Positions 47,889 to 57,990 of a stretch of DNA of 60,395 nt are shown one piece after another; position 1 is the stretch's first letter, and every line of letters starts with the position of its first letter. The DNA lies in IMG/VR virus record IMGVR_UViG_3300032116_000204, positions 1 to 60,395 of that record; one strand, written 5' to 3'. The notes under the pieces were generated by a model. The model was not told where the DNA came from. It saw only the letters and a list, made by a program, of their open reading frames with translations, and searched no databases. The position numbers were made by a program, and so were the translations under genes. Source of the DNA: a virus.

Positions 47889-50800
47889 TCAATACTCCCC
47901 TTGGTGTGGCAGGTCGATTGGCCTGATTGCGTCACGCCCCATCTGGAGCATGTCCACCGTGTTTTCAGCTATCCGCTTCCTCCTGGTGTTCCATTCGTAG
48001 AGAAAGTCGTTGCCGATCTTGCGCAGATCAAGCTGGAACGGCAGGGGCAAATCCCAGATCTTTGCTTCGCCAGACGCTCCGGCGCGTTCCTTATCAAGGA
48101 AGAGGAACACTTGCTGTTTCAGGGCCCTGCGCGTCTTGTCATCCACGAAAATCGATAAATCAATTTTGTCCCTGACAAACACGTCGCCTGGCGCGGACGC
48201 AAATGCGCCGGCCTTTCTGGCCTCTCGAGCCCAAGCATCAATTTGAGGCTTTAGCGCCTCCTTGAACTGGCGTTCGGTAGGAGCCGTGACCCGACTCCTT
48301 GGGTTGGGATTGGTGTTGTTTAGGCGCTGCTTGTTCTCTGCCTCAATAGGGTTCCAGCTGTCAATTACCTCACGGATCTTCTGGTTCCTTTTGATTGCCT
48401 CTTCATGGAGCCGCGGATCAATCTTGAGATCTTTTTTCTCCAGCCTCCAGTAGCCAGGCCCGTTTGGCAGGCTGCGCCTGTCAGGGTCCATCGGCCTTCC
48501 GGCCTGCTGGAACATCCGCCGCATTGGCAGCGGCTGCAGCCCGGCCACGTCCTCAAAACCGCCTTGCTGAGTCAGTTGCGCCGCTAGCTGATCGCCGAGC
48601 TGTGTGTTCGGCTCAACAGCAGAGCGACGCCCCACCTCGCCGCCATTGCGCTTGTACGACTCCCAGATCGCTTGGGTGTACTCAGCGATGGATGGATAGC
48701 GCCGGCCTTTGTAGAACTGCGGCTTGGTGTCGTTCCAGAGCTTCGCCTGCCCGGAGTACCAGACAGCCGCTGCTCGCCGAATCGCTTGTTCTCCGCTGTA
48801 CCCGGCCGACTGCTGATCGGCAAGCATGTCGCGGAACCGGCCATTAACCACCGCATCCTGCGCATTGCGATCACGTAAGAACTGCTGTGGTGTTAGCCGT
48901 CTTCCCAGATACTTCTGCGTCCAAGGCCCTACGTTCTCCGGCATGACTTGGCCAATGCCAAGCGCCCCAGAGTCCGGGTTCACGGCGCTGTAGTTGCCGC
49001 CTGATTCCTTGCCAATGATCGCAGCGCGAAAGGCGCCGATGCTTCCTGTCGGCGCTGGCTGGCCGCCAGATGGTGCTGACAAAGATGGCGGCAGCGTTGC
49101 TGCAGCGGCGGGCGGCGTGAGTATCCGCATGAGCCAGCCACCAGGCCGCAGTGGGTTGTACCCAACCGGCAGCATCCCCAGCCCTGAACCCTGCAGGCTG
49201 GGCAGTTGGCTGCTCGACACCGTGTTGTTCGCACGAGATTGCTTGACCTTCTCCTGCAGCCAGCGCGTGGCATCACCGTTGGGATCGAGCTTCGGGTAGA
49301 AGCGCAGTTGCTCGAGCAGGTAGCGGAACGTGCTGGTGTTGGCACGCTTCGCCAGGTTGTAGAGCTCAGCGCTCACCGGCTTGTTGCCCTGCAGGTTGAC
49401 CAGCTCGGACCGCAGCCACTGGCCGTCCATCACCGGCCGGCGCTGATAGGTGCGAATCGTCTCGTCAGACAGCGATGCGGCACCAGCCTTGGGCACCCCG
49501 CGAGCAGCGGCAGGGTCAGTGCCAACGGTGCGTGGCCCAACCTCGCCAGGTTTACGGCCAGTGAGCTCGGTCATCACCTTGGCCCACTCCGGTGTTTTGC
49601 GCACCGCCGCCTCGGCCTCAGCCATCACCACGCTGCGGGCAGCAGGACTCATCACCTGCCCAGGCCGTTCGGCCTTCCAGGAGCGAATCGCCTTGGACAG
49701 CTCCCTCTCGTAGAGGTTGGTGAGCCGGTTGGCGGCAGCCGTCAGCTTGGTGTTCTGATAAGCCGCTGAGATCGCCGCTGTTGCTGTCGCACCACCCGAC
49801 AGCTGCTGCGCCACCACCTGGGCCAACGCATCACCGCTGCGGCCATTCACCTTCTGCTGGCTCTTGAGCTCACGCACGGCCTGGCTGTCGAGATCCTGCA
49901 GCACTGCTGCTGTGACCTTCTCCTTCACGCCAGGGTCAAACTCGGCCGCCGAATCACGGGCCTTGTTGATGGCAGCCACCATGCGCTGGTAGTCATCGCG
50001 CCGCCCCTCGGGGGTGGGGTTGAGACTGGCGATCTGCCTGGCCTGTTGCAGGGCGTTCTTGTAGGCGCCAGGGTCATCGGTCCAGGTGCTCGGCCCGACC
50101 GCTTCCATCTGAACGATGAAGTCCTCCACCTGGAATGGATCAGGGGGCCGCACCACCTGGGTGAACTCGCTTTGATCTTTGGCCCGCTGGGCGATGTACT
50201 CCTCAGGCTTGAGGTAGCCCATACCCAGGGCTTGATTGCGGAACTCGAGCAGTGCTGCCGGATAGCCGGGGTCCGCCGGATCGAATTGGCCAGGGCCTGA
50301 GTACCAGAGCCGATCGAGCGTCAGCTCGATGTTCTTCTGCCGCAGATCGTGTGTCTTCTGCACAGCTTCCTGTCCGCGCACCTGCAGTTCGAGGGTCTCG
50401 AACGGGGCCATCGCGCCCCAGGTCGGCCGCTTCTCGTAGGGCATGGACGGGTCGCCGGCCCTGATGTTCTGCAGCACCGCACCGGCAACCGGGTCGCTGC
50501 CGTAGGTGCCGATGATCTGCTCGCGCAGGAACTGCACCGTGCGCTTGCGGGCATCGGGGGCCAGCAGCTTCAGCTGTTGATCCAGCGCAAACGTGATCGC
50601 CGCAGCGCCGTATTGGGTGAACTCAGGAGTGCCGGGCTTGAAGGTGACGCCTTGATGCGTGTAGCCCTTGGTCATCAAGTCCTCCATCACTGCGGCCGTT
50701 GCGGCCACCGTGCTGTTGCGGGTCGATTCCTCAACAGCTGTGTCGTAGAACTTGCGCTGCTTGTCGCGGTATTGATCCCAGGCCTGGTTGAGCTTGGGGG

Positions 50801-51446
50801 TCACATAGAACTGCACCTCTGGTTCGTCACCCGTCAGCTGAAACCGGTTGAGCACCTGTGACGTCAGCTGCACCTGGCGCTTGGTGAGCTCTGGGCTGTC
50901 AGGACGCAGGGTGCCGAGCATCCCGGCATTGGCGGTCAGGTCGTCTTCCAGTGCATTGGAGATCTCAGAGCCGGCCAACTGCGCCAGGGCCCGCCGACGG
51001 CCGATCAGCTTCCACGGGTTCGACTCGTTGAGCAGCTGAGCAGCAACCGGGTCCACCTTCTCCAGCTGCCCGATCTGGCTGGCTGCATCAGCAGCACCGG
51101 CCTCGGCCTGCACCTGCAGCGAGAGCGTGGCTTTCGCCTGCTGGTTCTTCAGCTCGGCGTAGTACCCCTCCTCGATCTGGCCTTTGCGCAGCGACAGATA
51201 GCCCTGCCCGGCGACATCCATCAACGCCTTGTTGAACGGCGCCAGCGCAGTGGCGAGCTGCTCGTATTGGTTGAAGCCAGCGACATTGCCGCGCGATCCG
51301 ATCTGAATCGTGCTGATCCCGCTCGGGTTGTCGAGCTGCACTGGCCTGGCCGGCGCAGCAGGCTCCGGTTGCGCCGCCTGAACAAAGGCCCCGATCGGCC
51401 GGGCGACCGGCGTGATCTGACCAAGGGGAAGGTTCCTGTCTGCCAT
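47889..51446 (-). CDS. Internal virion protein with lytic transglycosylase (SLT) domain
   Basis: A 1,185-residue protein. The N-terminal ~800 residues are helical core-protein sequence. Residues ~803-935 are an SLT-type lysozyme-like domain: IIGKESGGNYSAVNP (catalytic Glu near 814), GALGIGQVMPENVGPW, and AAAVWYSG. It cleaves glycan strands to let the ejected proteins cross the wall, as in T7 gp16. The left-cassette counterpart has a SleB-like hydrolase at its C-terminus instead. A further ~250 charged residues follow the SLT domain. Confidence 0.88.
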   Translation of the reverse strand: MADRNLPLGQITPVARPIGAFVQAAQPEPAAPARPVQLDNPSGISTIQIGSRGNVAGFNQYEQLATALAPFNKALMDVAGQGYLSLRKGQIEEGYYAELKNQQAKATLSLQVQAEAGAADAASQIGQLEKVDPVAAQLLNESNPWKLIGRRRALAQLAGSEISNALEDDLTANAGMLGTLRPDSPELTKRQVQLTSQVLNRFQLTGDEPEVQFYVTPKLNQAWDQYRDKQRKFYDTAVEESTRNSTVAATAAVMEDLMTKGYTHQGVTFKPGTPEFTQYGAAAITFALDQQLKLLAPDARKRTVQFLREQIIGTYGSDPVAGAVLQNIRAGDPSMPYEKRPTWGAMAPFETLELQVRGQEAVQKTHDLRQKNIELTLDRLWYSGPGQFDPADPGYPAALLEFRNQALGMGYLKPEEYIAQRAKDQSEFTQVVRPPDPFQVEDFIVQMEAVGPSTWTDDPGAYKNALQQARQIASLNPTPEGRRDDYQRMVAAINKARDSAAEFDPGVKEKVTAAVLQDLDSQAVRELKSQQKVNGRSGDALAQVVAQQLSGGATATAAISAAYQNTKLTAAANRLTNLYERELSKAIRSWKAERPGQVMSPAARSVVMAEAEAAVRKTPEWAKVMTELTGRKPGEVGPRTVGTDPAAARGVPKAGAASLSDETIRTYQRRPVMDGQWLRSELVNLQGNKPVSAELYNLAKRANTSTFRYLLEQLRFYPKLDPNGDATRWLQEKVKQSRANNTVSSSQLPSLQGSGLGMLPVGYNPLRPGGWLMRILTPPAAAATLPPSLSAPSGGQPAPTGSIGAFRAAIIGKESGGNYSAVNPDSGALGIGQVMPENVGPWTQKYLGRRLTPQQFLRDRNAQDAVVNGRFRDMLADQQSAGYSGEQAIRRAAAVWYSGQAKLWNDTKPQFYKGRRYPSIAEYTQAIWESYKRNGGEVGRRSAVEPNTQLGDQLAAQLTQQGGFEDVAGLQPLPMRRMFQQAGRPMDPDRRSLPNGPGYWRLEKKDLKIDPRLHEEAIKRNQKIREVIDSWNPIEAENKQRLNNTNPNPRSRVTAPTERQFKEALKPQIDAWAREARKAGAFASAPGDVFVRDKIDLSIFVDDKTRRALKQQVFLFLDKERAGASGEAKIWDLPLPFQLDLRKIGNDFLYEWNTRRKRIAENTVDMLQMGRDAIRPIDLPHQGEY

Positions 51447-51452
51447 TGATCG

Positions 51453-52286
51453 TTAGCCGGGTGTGCCGGGGCCGCTGGGGGATGAGGGCCTCTTCAGCCC
51501 TTTGACTGCGCCGGCCATCGAGACGGCCGACTGCACGCCACCGAGCACTGCGGTGCCGATGTTCAGTGCCGCCGCTGCACCGCTTGGACCCGCACCCGTC
51601 ATCGACGGAGGCGGTGGTGTCAGCAGTGTTGGCAGCGGAGCAAACGGTGGGATCGGGTCGATGTAGGGCTGCTCTTCGTAGAACTGCTGGCTGTTCCAGC
51701 GGTTCAGGTACTGGGCCACCTGGCCCGCTTGCTCCCGGGTGTACTGGCGAGTGCGCAGTCCGCGGTTGATCGACTGCAGCGTTTCGTAGTCACCTACCTG
51801 GCGGGCATAGTCGTTGACGATGCGATCAACGGACCGGCCTTCCTGGCCCATGGCCTGCACAGATGCCCGCGCCTGCAGCGCTCTCCAGCGGTATTGCTGC
51901 ATCGCCACGGCTTCTTGCATCGAGGCCTCCTGGAAGGCCTGGCTCATCGCATCGCTGTCTTGGATGTAGGCAGCACCAGCAGCGGCACGGGTCTGCCCCA
52001 CCACTTCTGCTTGGCGGATGCTCTTGACCAGCTCGAAGTTTCTCAGCGAGTTGGTGTAGGCCAGCTGCTGGTTGTAATTGACCGTCTCGGCCCAATACTT
52101 CTGCTGAGCATTGGCATCGGTGATCCGAGCGTTAAAACCCGCCTGCCATTCGGCAAAACGCCCGTTGGCATCCTGGAAGGCCTTTTGATTTTCGTAGTCC
52201 TGGCGCTGGGCGGCATGGCTGGCGCCAGCCCCCAGGATCCCCATGCCCGCGTTGGCAACGCCAAACGCAATCGAAAACGGATCCAT
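51453..52286 (-). CDS. Internal virion protein, gp14-like (right cassette)
   Basis: A 277-residue protein opening MDPFSIAFGVANAGMGILGA with a hydrophobic helix, then an Ala/Gln/Tyr-rich helical body and a Pro-rich tail. GREGRSVDRIVNDYARQ matches the motif in the left homologue at 12111-13115. It probably corresponds to T7 gp14, an early-ejected channel component. Its ATG overlaps the gp13-like stop as TGATG. Confidence 0.75.
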   Translation of the reverse strand: MDPFSIAFGVANAGMGILGAGASHAAQRQDYENQKAFQDANGRFAEWQAGFNARITDANAQQKYWAETVNYNQQLAYTNSLRNFELVKSIRQAEVVGQTRAAAGAAYIQDSDAMSQAFQEASMQEAVAMQQYRWRALQARASVQAMGQEGRSVDRIVNDYARQVGDYETLQSINRGLRTRQYTREQAGQVAQYLNRWNSQQFYEEQPYIDPIPPFAPLPTLLTPPPPSMTGAGPSGAAAALNIGTAVLGGVQSAVSMAGAVKGLKRPSSPSGPGTPG

Positions 52287-52732
52287 CAGCTTGCCCTCCA
52301 GAAGTGGCAGAACAGCTGAGCGCTGCGCCCCCGCGGGGCGGGCGTGTCGATCGTGAAGCCCAGGTGCTCAAGCCACCGCAACGTGGCCAGGTTGGATGCC
52401 AGAGCCCAGTTCTCAAGGCAGCCGGCCCCATCACGCAGCAGGCCATCGACCCACACCCTGCCGCCACGAATGAACTGGCGGCGATGGCTAGCTGTTGCGA
52501 GCAGCTTGTCGGTGCCCAGCAGCCAGATCAACGATCCATTGACGCCGCAGATGCCCACCGGCTCACCATCATCTGCATCTATGCAACGACAGATCGAGCT
52601 GCTTTTCCAGCTCCCAATCACGGCCTCTTCTCCTGTGATCCCATGGCTGTAGAGCACCTCAAGCTGATCTTGATAGCGGACCCGACTTGCAATGCGCTGC
52701 ACCCGTGCAGTTGTTGGCTCAGACCAGTTCAT
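52286..52732 (-). CDS. gp13-like internal protein (right cassette)
   Basis: A 148-residue protein starting MNWSEPTTARVQRIASRVRY; the ATG overlaps the tail-tube-B stop as ATGA, the same junction as in the left cassette. SLIWLLGTDKLLATASHRRQ and LRWLEHLGFTIDTP match the left protein (VWLLGTDQL, IRWMGFTF). The GNAT-like pattern is present but enzymatic activity is not implied. Confidence 0.7.
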   Translation of the reverse strand: MNWSEPTTARVQRIASRVRYQDQLEVLYSHGITGEEAVIGSWKSSSICRCIDADDGEPVGICGVNGSLIWLLGTDKLLATASHRRQFIRGGRVWVDGLLRDGAGCLENWALASNLATLRWLEHLGFTIDTPAPRGRSAQLFCHFWRAS

Positions 52733-55233
52733 TGCAGGCTCCTTGCTTGACTTGTGATCAGGCCCACCCACTCGCAGGTACTGAACTTGCAGGGGTGGAT
52801 GGTGTCGTTGTGGACCTCGACGATGCAGTTCTCTCCCTTGCTTGCGATGGGGATCTGGAACACACCCTCGAAGTACCGCTTGTTCTCAAGGTCGTAGCCA
52901 TTCGCCATTGCGCTACCCAGCGAGGAGTTGCGACTGCCGAGCACCGTGCCATCAAACTTGTAGAGCGCCATGTCACGGCGTTCTGCCATGACATAGACCT
53001 CGAAGTACGAGGTCTCGTGATAACGGAGCTTGGCGTGACGAACCTGTGTCCGCTCGACGTTGGCTGCAGCCTTCCCGCCACCAACCTCCTTGTAGAGCTT
53101 GAAGCGAGTGAAGCGATACACGAAGTCGTAGACCTCACCGAAGAACACCGGTGCCGCAGACCAGTCGCCACTGGCCACGATCGTGTTGCCACTACTTGCT
53201 GATCCCAGCCGCACGCCGCCATTGCTGGTCATGCCATAACCAGACCAGGCCTGTGTTGGCGCCTTGATCGTGTACGGCAGCGTCCAGGTGGTCTGCTTGG
53301 TGGTGGCGTTGTAAGTGCCAGCCGCCACTCGAATCGCCGCCGGTGTTTCGGTGGTAGTTGAGATCCGCCTGTCCAGCAGCAGGGGGTAGGGATTGGGGGT
53401 GACGTCGCTGAGGCGATCTGCGACCGGCATCTTCTCCAGCCACACCTCAGTGCCGTACTCCACCAGCAAATACATGATCTCCTGCACGCAGAGGATCTGC
53501 AGGATTCGATCAGCGCCATTGAGCTGCCAATGGCTCCAGCTGCTCTGTGCGCGTTCAGCGCCACCGCCGGTGTTGCGGTAGAAGTATTTGTAGACGTAGA
53601 TGCGGTCGGTAAAACCGCTCTTGTCTGACACGGCAAACCAGCTGTTGCCCGTGTCGTTGGCCGTCAGCTTGAACACATCCGCTGGGATGTAGCTGCTCAC
53701 GTAGCCGGTCAGATCAGACGCATCAGCCACCAGCGCAGTTCCCGCACCGCGGACACTGAACTCACGGAACTGACTCCACTGGCCGTTGGCCTGACAGAAG
53801 ATGATCGTGCCCTGCACCGGAATTGGCCTGCAGTCAGGGTCGATCTCGTACTGGGTCAACACCGTGATCACGGCGCTGGCGGGGGTCAGGATGGTTTCGG
53901 CAGCGTTAAACCTGAACTGGATCTGGTCGGAGAAGATGATCAGCTCGTCCTGGTACGGGATCGCGTAACGCAGCACCGACACCCGGTTGTTGCTGGCCGT
54001 CAGGTCGATCGGATCCGTGTCCAGCACGGCAGTCACGGTCTCTGGGAAGAACTCGAAGAAGTCCCGGGTGCGGCTCAAGATGACGTTCTCATCTGCCAAG
54101 AAGCCCAGCCGGTTCTTGTAGATGAAGACGTCCTGGATGGGATACCCAATGAAGCTGGGGTCCGGTGCGGTGTCGTAATCACCTGCAGTGCGTTCGCCCC
54201 AGGTGGGGATCGTTACGCCACCCTGGGTGCTGCCATTGGCCGGGCCGAAATAGAACGTGCCATTCGGCAGCCGCACCAGCAGGTGAGGCATCGTCGCCGG
54301 GTTGATCTTGTACTCAACTCCGGGGCTGACGGTCTCTTGCCATGAGCCCTCGCCAAAGGTGCCGGCGCCCGTGCGAGGAACAAAGCTGACGTAGTAGCCG
54401 TCGAACTTGTTGCCCGGATCGCCCACCACCTCAACCTGATAACCCTGGGGGGCAATGGTCGGAAGCTCGGTGAAGGCCTGAACGCTGCTGGTGATCGCCG
54501 TGATGTCAGCGTTGGCCCGGGCGTCAGACGCTGCAATCGTGATTGCACTCGAGGAGGTGAAGTGCAGCACGCTGCCTCTCCTCGAGATCGACACTCCACT
54601 CACACCACCCAGTGCCGACTGAATGGCAGTGGCGATGTCCTCTGTGCTGATGCGGTTCTCAGTCGTGGTGCTGCCGCTCACCACAACCGGCGCCACTGGA
54701 GTTTGCACCGTGGCCTGGGTGCCGTTCACGTTGACCTTGTAGGTCTGGCCGTAGTTGGCAGCCTTCACCCACACCAGCGCTTCATGGTTTGCCGGCCTCG
54801 CAGTTGCTGGCGCCAGGCTTGGGTCCATCGCCGGCACCGCCTTCGTGTTCGAGATGAAGGTGTAGTCGGCAATCGTCGCCGCCCTGATGTCGCTCTTGGC
54901 GCTCACCACCGACGACAGGTAGCTGTAACCCGATGGCGCGTTGACGGTCTTCTCGTTGCCATCCAGATCGAAGACCTTGATGGCGGTCTTGCCAATCACC
55001 ACCAGGTATTTCTCTCCTGCATCACGCAGGATCTGATGGAAGTAGACGTCCCCGAAACTACTGTTGCTGACCTTGGCGATGACTTGCGTTGGCTCACGCT
55101 TGCGCAGCCCCTCTGCCAGGGAGCTCATCGCATTGATCTGTGTCTCGCCTTGGCTGGGTTCGCGCTGCGCGTCGGGCTGCTGGCTAATCCCCTGAATCAG
55201 GTTGGGGATCGTGTAGCTGACGAGGTTAGCCAC
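52729..55233 (-). CDS. Tail tubular protein B (right cassette)
   Basis: An 834-residue nozzle protein beginning MANLVSYTIPNLIQGISQQP, with the T7 gp12 SQQP signature and beta-rich body. Collinear with the 802-residue left protein but clearly diverged; shared blocks include KNRLGFLADENVILSRTRDF and AVLDTDPIDLTAS. It overlaps tail tubular protein A by 8 bp. Confidence 0.93.
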   Translation of the reverse strand: MANLVSYTIPNLIQGISQQPDAQREPSQGETQINAMSSLAEGLRKREPTQVIAKVSNSSFGDVYFHQILRDAGEKYLVVIGKTAIKVFDLDGNEKTVNAPSGYSYLSSVVSAKSDIRAATIADYTFISNTKAVPAMDPSLAPATARPANHEALVWVKAANYGQTYKVNVNGTQATVQTPVAPVVVSGSTTTENRISTEDIATAIQSALGGVSGVSISRRGSVLHFTSSSAITIAASDARANADITAITSSVQAFTELPTIAPQGYQVEVVGDPGNKFDGYYVSFVPRTGAGTFGEGSWQETVSPGVEYKINPATMPHLLVRLPNGTFYFGPANGSTQGGVTIPTWGERTAGDYDTAPDPSFIGYPIQDVFIYKNRLGFLADENVILSRTRDFFEFFPETVTAVLDTDPIDLTASNNRVSVLRYAIPYQDELIIFSDQIQFRFNAAETILTPASAVITVLTQYEIDPDCRPIPVQGTIIFCQANGQWSQFREFSVRGAGTALVADASDLTGYVSSYIPADVFKLTANDTGNSWFAVSDKSGFTDRIYVYKYFYRNTGGGAERAQSSWSHWQLNGADRILQILCVQEIMYLLVEYGTEVWLEKMPVADRLSDVTPNPYPLLLDRRISTTTETPAAIRVAAGTYNATTKQTTWTLPYTIKAPTQAWSGYGMTSNGGVRLGSASSGNTIVASGDWSAAPVFFGEVYDFVYRFTRFKLYKEVGGGKAAANVERTQVRHAKLRYHETSYFEVYVMAERRDMALYKFDGTVLGSRNSSLGSAMANGYDLENKRYFEGVFQIPIASKGENCIVEVHNDTIHPCKFSTCEWVGLITSQARSLQ

Positions 55234-55885
55234 GCAGATACCCCCGGTTCCTGCCCAGCAGACCCATGCCCGGCGAGTAGGTCGGCATCGGCCTGAGCCC
55301 CGGGCCGCCGGTCAGGCTGTTGGGCTGGGCCTGCTCGATCTCAACGCGCTGCAATTCCACCAGCGCCATCTGTTCATCCAACGCGGTGTATTTGAAGATC
55401 GCGTCAGAGCCCAGCACCCGGTTGCTAAACACCCGCGCTGAACGGATCACGATCCAGCGGTTGAACGCCTCCGGGCACTCGTCCCAGGGCAGAAGCCAGA
55501 CCACATCCGCTTCAAGGCTGGGGATGTCTGCGCCCAGGATGTAGCTGCGCTTCTCGCGGTCATACACCCGTTGGCCGCGCAGCTGGAAACGCCCGGCCCA
55601 CTGGTAGGCATCAGGGGCAAAGGAGACGACGTTGGCCGGCACCACGATCTGATTGGTGCCGGCGTCCTTTACGAACTCGTAGGCCTGTTCACTGTTCCAG
55701 CTCCAGCCTCTTGTCTGTCCTTCTTTGTGGAACTCGAGGATGGTGCGCTCAGCCATGGTTGCTTCCACAACCTGCTGGTTCTCAAGGCTGTTGACCGGCT
55801 GCTCGCCAATGTTCTGCAGGCAGATGTTGACCGCCTCAAGCAGGGTCGTCCTGCCAGGTGTGTTTCCCTGATTTGCGAGGCCCAT
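55226..55885 (-). CDS. Tail tubular protein A (right cassette)
   Basis: A 219-residue T7 gp11-like protein with TTLLEAVNICLQNIGEQPVN near the start and ILEFHKEGQTRGWSWNSE in the region conserved across this family. It connects portal to nozzle. It follows a strong terminator that lies after the capsid gene. Confidence 0.92.
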   Translation of the reverse strand: MGLANQGNTPGRTTLLEAVNICLQNIGEQPVNSLENQQVVEATMAERTILEFHKEGQTRGWSWNSEQAYEFVKDAGTNQIVVPANVVSFAPDAYQWAGRFQLRGQRVYDREKRSYILGADIPSLEADVVWLLPWDECPEAFNRWIVIRSARVFSNRVLGSDAIFKYTALDEQMALVELQRVEIEQAQPNSLTGGPGLRPMPTYSPGMGLLGRNRGYLRG

Positions 55886-55928
55886 CTGAGCACTGCAGGG
55901 GTGCAGTCTTCATGCTATCGGCAGGCAC

Positions 55929-55960
55929 AAAAAAGCCCCCTGTTGAAGCTGACAGGGGGC
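55929..55960 (-). terminator. Rho-independent-type terminator after the right capsid gene
   Basis: On the minus strand a perfect 9-bp stem (GCCCCCTGT / ACAGGGGGC) with an 8-nt loop is followed by TTTTTT. It lies 26 bp past the capsid stop and 43 bp before tail tube A, matching the place of the left-cassette terminator at 16619-16648 but with unrelated sequence. Confidence 0.85.
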
Positions 55961-55985
55961 CTAGGCCTCGTCCTCCGGACTAAGC

Positions 55986-56993
55986 CTATGGGAGTTCGAT
56001 CACACCTGCACACTCAGCACGCAGGACACCCATGCCGATCGCCATACGGCTGACCATCAGGCTGGCCTGGTACATGATGTTGAAGTCGCCGCCCTGAGGG
56101 GTGACTTGCAGGCTGGGGCTGCGCAGGGTCAGCACACCGATGGCATCGCGGTGGAACACGATTGCCTTGTTCTTCGACAGATCCTGCTGATAAGCGGTGT
56201 TCTTGTCGTAGGTGCCGTTGGTGTAAGCAGCCTGGGTGACGTGGTTCGACTCGATCACGGGGATACCCTTCACGCGCAGCACACGGCCGCTGGCGAAAGA
56301 TCCGTTCTCACCGCCGGCTCCATTGAAGTCCGCGTTGATAGCGCGGGTGGAATCCAGCAGGACGTCGTACTCATCGGGACCCACGACACAGAGGAGATCC
56401 TCGGTGGGTACGTCCTTCTTCTTCATCGCCACCTTCAAGGCGCTGATCTTGGCGACCAGCTCATCGCCCTTGGCATTGGAGCTGGCAGCGGCATAGCCAG
56501 CCGAGAGGGTCTGGCTCTGGCCGATGCGACCGGCGTTGCCGGCTTTGCTCAGGGGTTCAGTGGTGGTCTTGGCAGCGGCGTACAGCACACGAGCAGCACG
56601 CCGGTCCCATTCCCGGGCGAGGGCCTGGCCCAGCTGATGGGTGACGTCCTGGCGGACGTCGTAGTAATTCATCAGCTCGTCCAGGTCATAGATCACCTGG
56701 TCGGCAATCATTAGACCATCGAGGTTGATGATCTGCTCATTGCGGTCGCCGGGGCTGTTTGTGGCCCCCAGGATCGGGGTGCCAGGAACGTGGTAGCCGG
56801 CTTCTGCCTTGCCGCTGACGGGGAACGCAGCGGACTTGCCGCCGCGAATGTTGCGCTCACGCACCTTGCCCTTGAAGACGCAAGCGCGATCGAACGCAGA
56901 CAGCAGCTCGGCAATACCGAGCTTGAGGAACAGGGCGTCAACTGCACCTGCGCCTTTAATTTGACCAATCCGGTCGAGAGAAGCGTTGGCCAT
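55986..56993 (-). CDS. Major capsid protein (right cassette)
   Basis: A 335-residue T7 gp10-class capsid protein. Landmarks: GAVDALFLKLGIAELLSAFD, RGGKSAAFPVSGKAEAGYHV, PGTPILGATNSPGD, MNYYDVRQDVTHQLGQALAR. These align in order with the left capsid at roughly a third identity by eye. Flanked by a terminator downstream and a 107-bp leader upstream. Confidence 0.95.
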   Translation of the reverse strand: MANASLDRIGQIKGAGAVDALFLKLGIAELLSAFDRACVFKGKVRERNIRGGKSAAFPVSGKAEAGYHVPGTPILGATNSPGDRNEQIINLDGLMIADQVIYDLDELMNYYDVRQDVTHQLGQALAREWDRRAARVLYAAAKTTTEPLSKAGNAGRIGQSQTLSAGYAAASSNAKGDELVAKISALKVAMKKKDVPTEDLLCVVGPDEYDVLLDSTRAINADFNGAGGENGSFASGRVLRVKGIPVIESNHVTQAAYTNGTYDKNTAYQQDLSKNKAIVFHRDAIGVLTLRSPSLQVTPQGGDFNIMYQASLMVSRMAIGMGVLRAECAGVIELP

Positions 56994-57099
56994 TGGCCTT
57001 TAGGGATAGCGAGCTTCTGTCCGTTGTTTGGCTGAGCGGGGTGTCTCCCTAGGGAGGCCCAATCAGTTGCACTGGTGCAGAGCAACTCATGCCCTGACC
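56994..57099 (-). promoter_or_regulatory. Capsid leader region with palindromes
   Basis: A 106-bp gap between scaffold and capsid containing a perfect 12-bp palindrome CTCCCTAGGGAG (57045-57056) and a second inverted repeat, GTTGC-ACTGGTGCAGA-GCAAC, at 57066-57086. It is the counterpart of the left capsid leader but lacks its T-tailed terminator. It probably contains a late promoter for the phage polymerase; the consensus is not known. Confidence 0.5.
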
Positions 57100-57990
57100 T
57101 TACATAAAGACATTCGACCTGGCGAGAGTCTTGTCGTACCACTGGCGGTACTTCGGGTCGGTCTCATACAGGAACTTGCCGTTCTTGTCCCGCTTGCCAC
57201 GGGCATCAACAGCCTGCTGGTCGCTGTCAAACACGTCGGTCTTCACGGCACTGCCGCCACCGATGAGCTTCGGCTCTTGGCCGCCGGCGCTGGCCCGGGC
57301 TTGCAGTTGCTTGATGGCAAAGCGGGCTGCAGCCTTGTTGCCGCTGTCCACTGCGGCGTTGTAATCCGCCAGCTCCTGCTGGTCGAGGTTGCTCATGGCC
57401 CACTGGCTGAGCTGCTGGAACTGCTGCTCACCGCCGACCATTCCCTTGAGCTCGGCCACATCGGCATCGGTCAGACCCGGGGCTGAACTATCCGGAACGG
57501 CCGGAGAGTTGCCTTTGGCTGGGGCCACGCCCTGCAGGTAGGTCTCCACCACCTCGCGGGGCAGGCCGCCTTTCTCCACCAGGGCATCGACGTAGCTACT
57601 GACGTCTTGGCCGGCGTAAACCTTTTCCGCCATCTCGAGCGGGTTGATCTCTGCGGCTTCGATGGCGGTCGCCACCGTGTCGCCATAGAGCTGCTTGCCC
57701 AGCTCAGGGGTGTACTGATCGGGGGTGATCGCAGGCTGAGGCTCAGGCTCGCTCTGCGCTGGCTGCTGGCCCCGCTGGCTGATCAGCTTCTGCGCCTCGA
57801 GATAGGCCCTCTCCAGCTCCTCGGTGCTCTTGAACTTGCCGGCCAGCAAAGCTTCGCCGTCATCGGTTGACTCGGGCTGGGTGTTGAGCTGCTGCTGTTC
57901 CTGCTCGAGCTCCTGCAGGAACCCGTCGATGAGATCCTCCTGGCCGGGTGCCACCAGGTCTTGCAGTTCGGGGCTTGGTGTTGCGGTCAT
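57100..57990 (-). CDS. Capsid assembly (scaffolding) protein (right cassette)
   Basis: A 296-residue acidic Gln/Glu-rich protein with LLAGKFKSTEELERAYLEAQ (residues ~48-67), the same landmark as in the left scaffold. It lies directly after the portal (ATGA overlap), with no intervening small gene. C-terminus RQWYDKTLARSNVFM. It assembles the procapsid and is then released. Confidence 0.87.
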   Translation of the reverse strand: MTATPSPELQDLVAPGQEDLIDGFLQELEQEQQQLNTQPESTDDGEALLAGKFKSTEELERAYLEAQKLISQRGQQPAQSEPEPQPAITPDQYTPELGKQLYGDTVATAIEAAEINPLEMAEKVYAGQDVSSYVDALVEKGGLPREVVETYLQGVAPAKGNSPAVPDSSAPGLTDADVAELKGMVGGEQQFQQLSQWAMSNLDQQELADYNAAVDSGNKAAARFAIKQLQARASAGGQEPKLIGGGSAVKTDVFDSDQQAVDARGKRDKNGKFLYETDPKYRQWYDKTLARSNVFM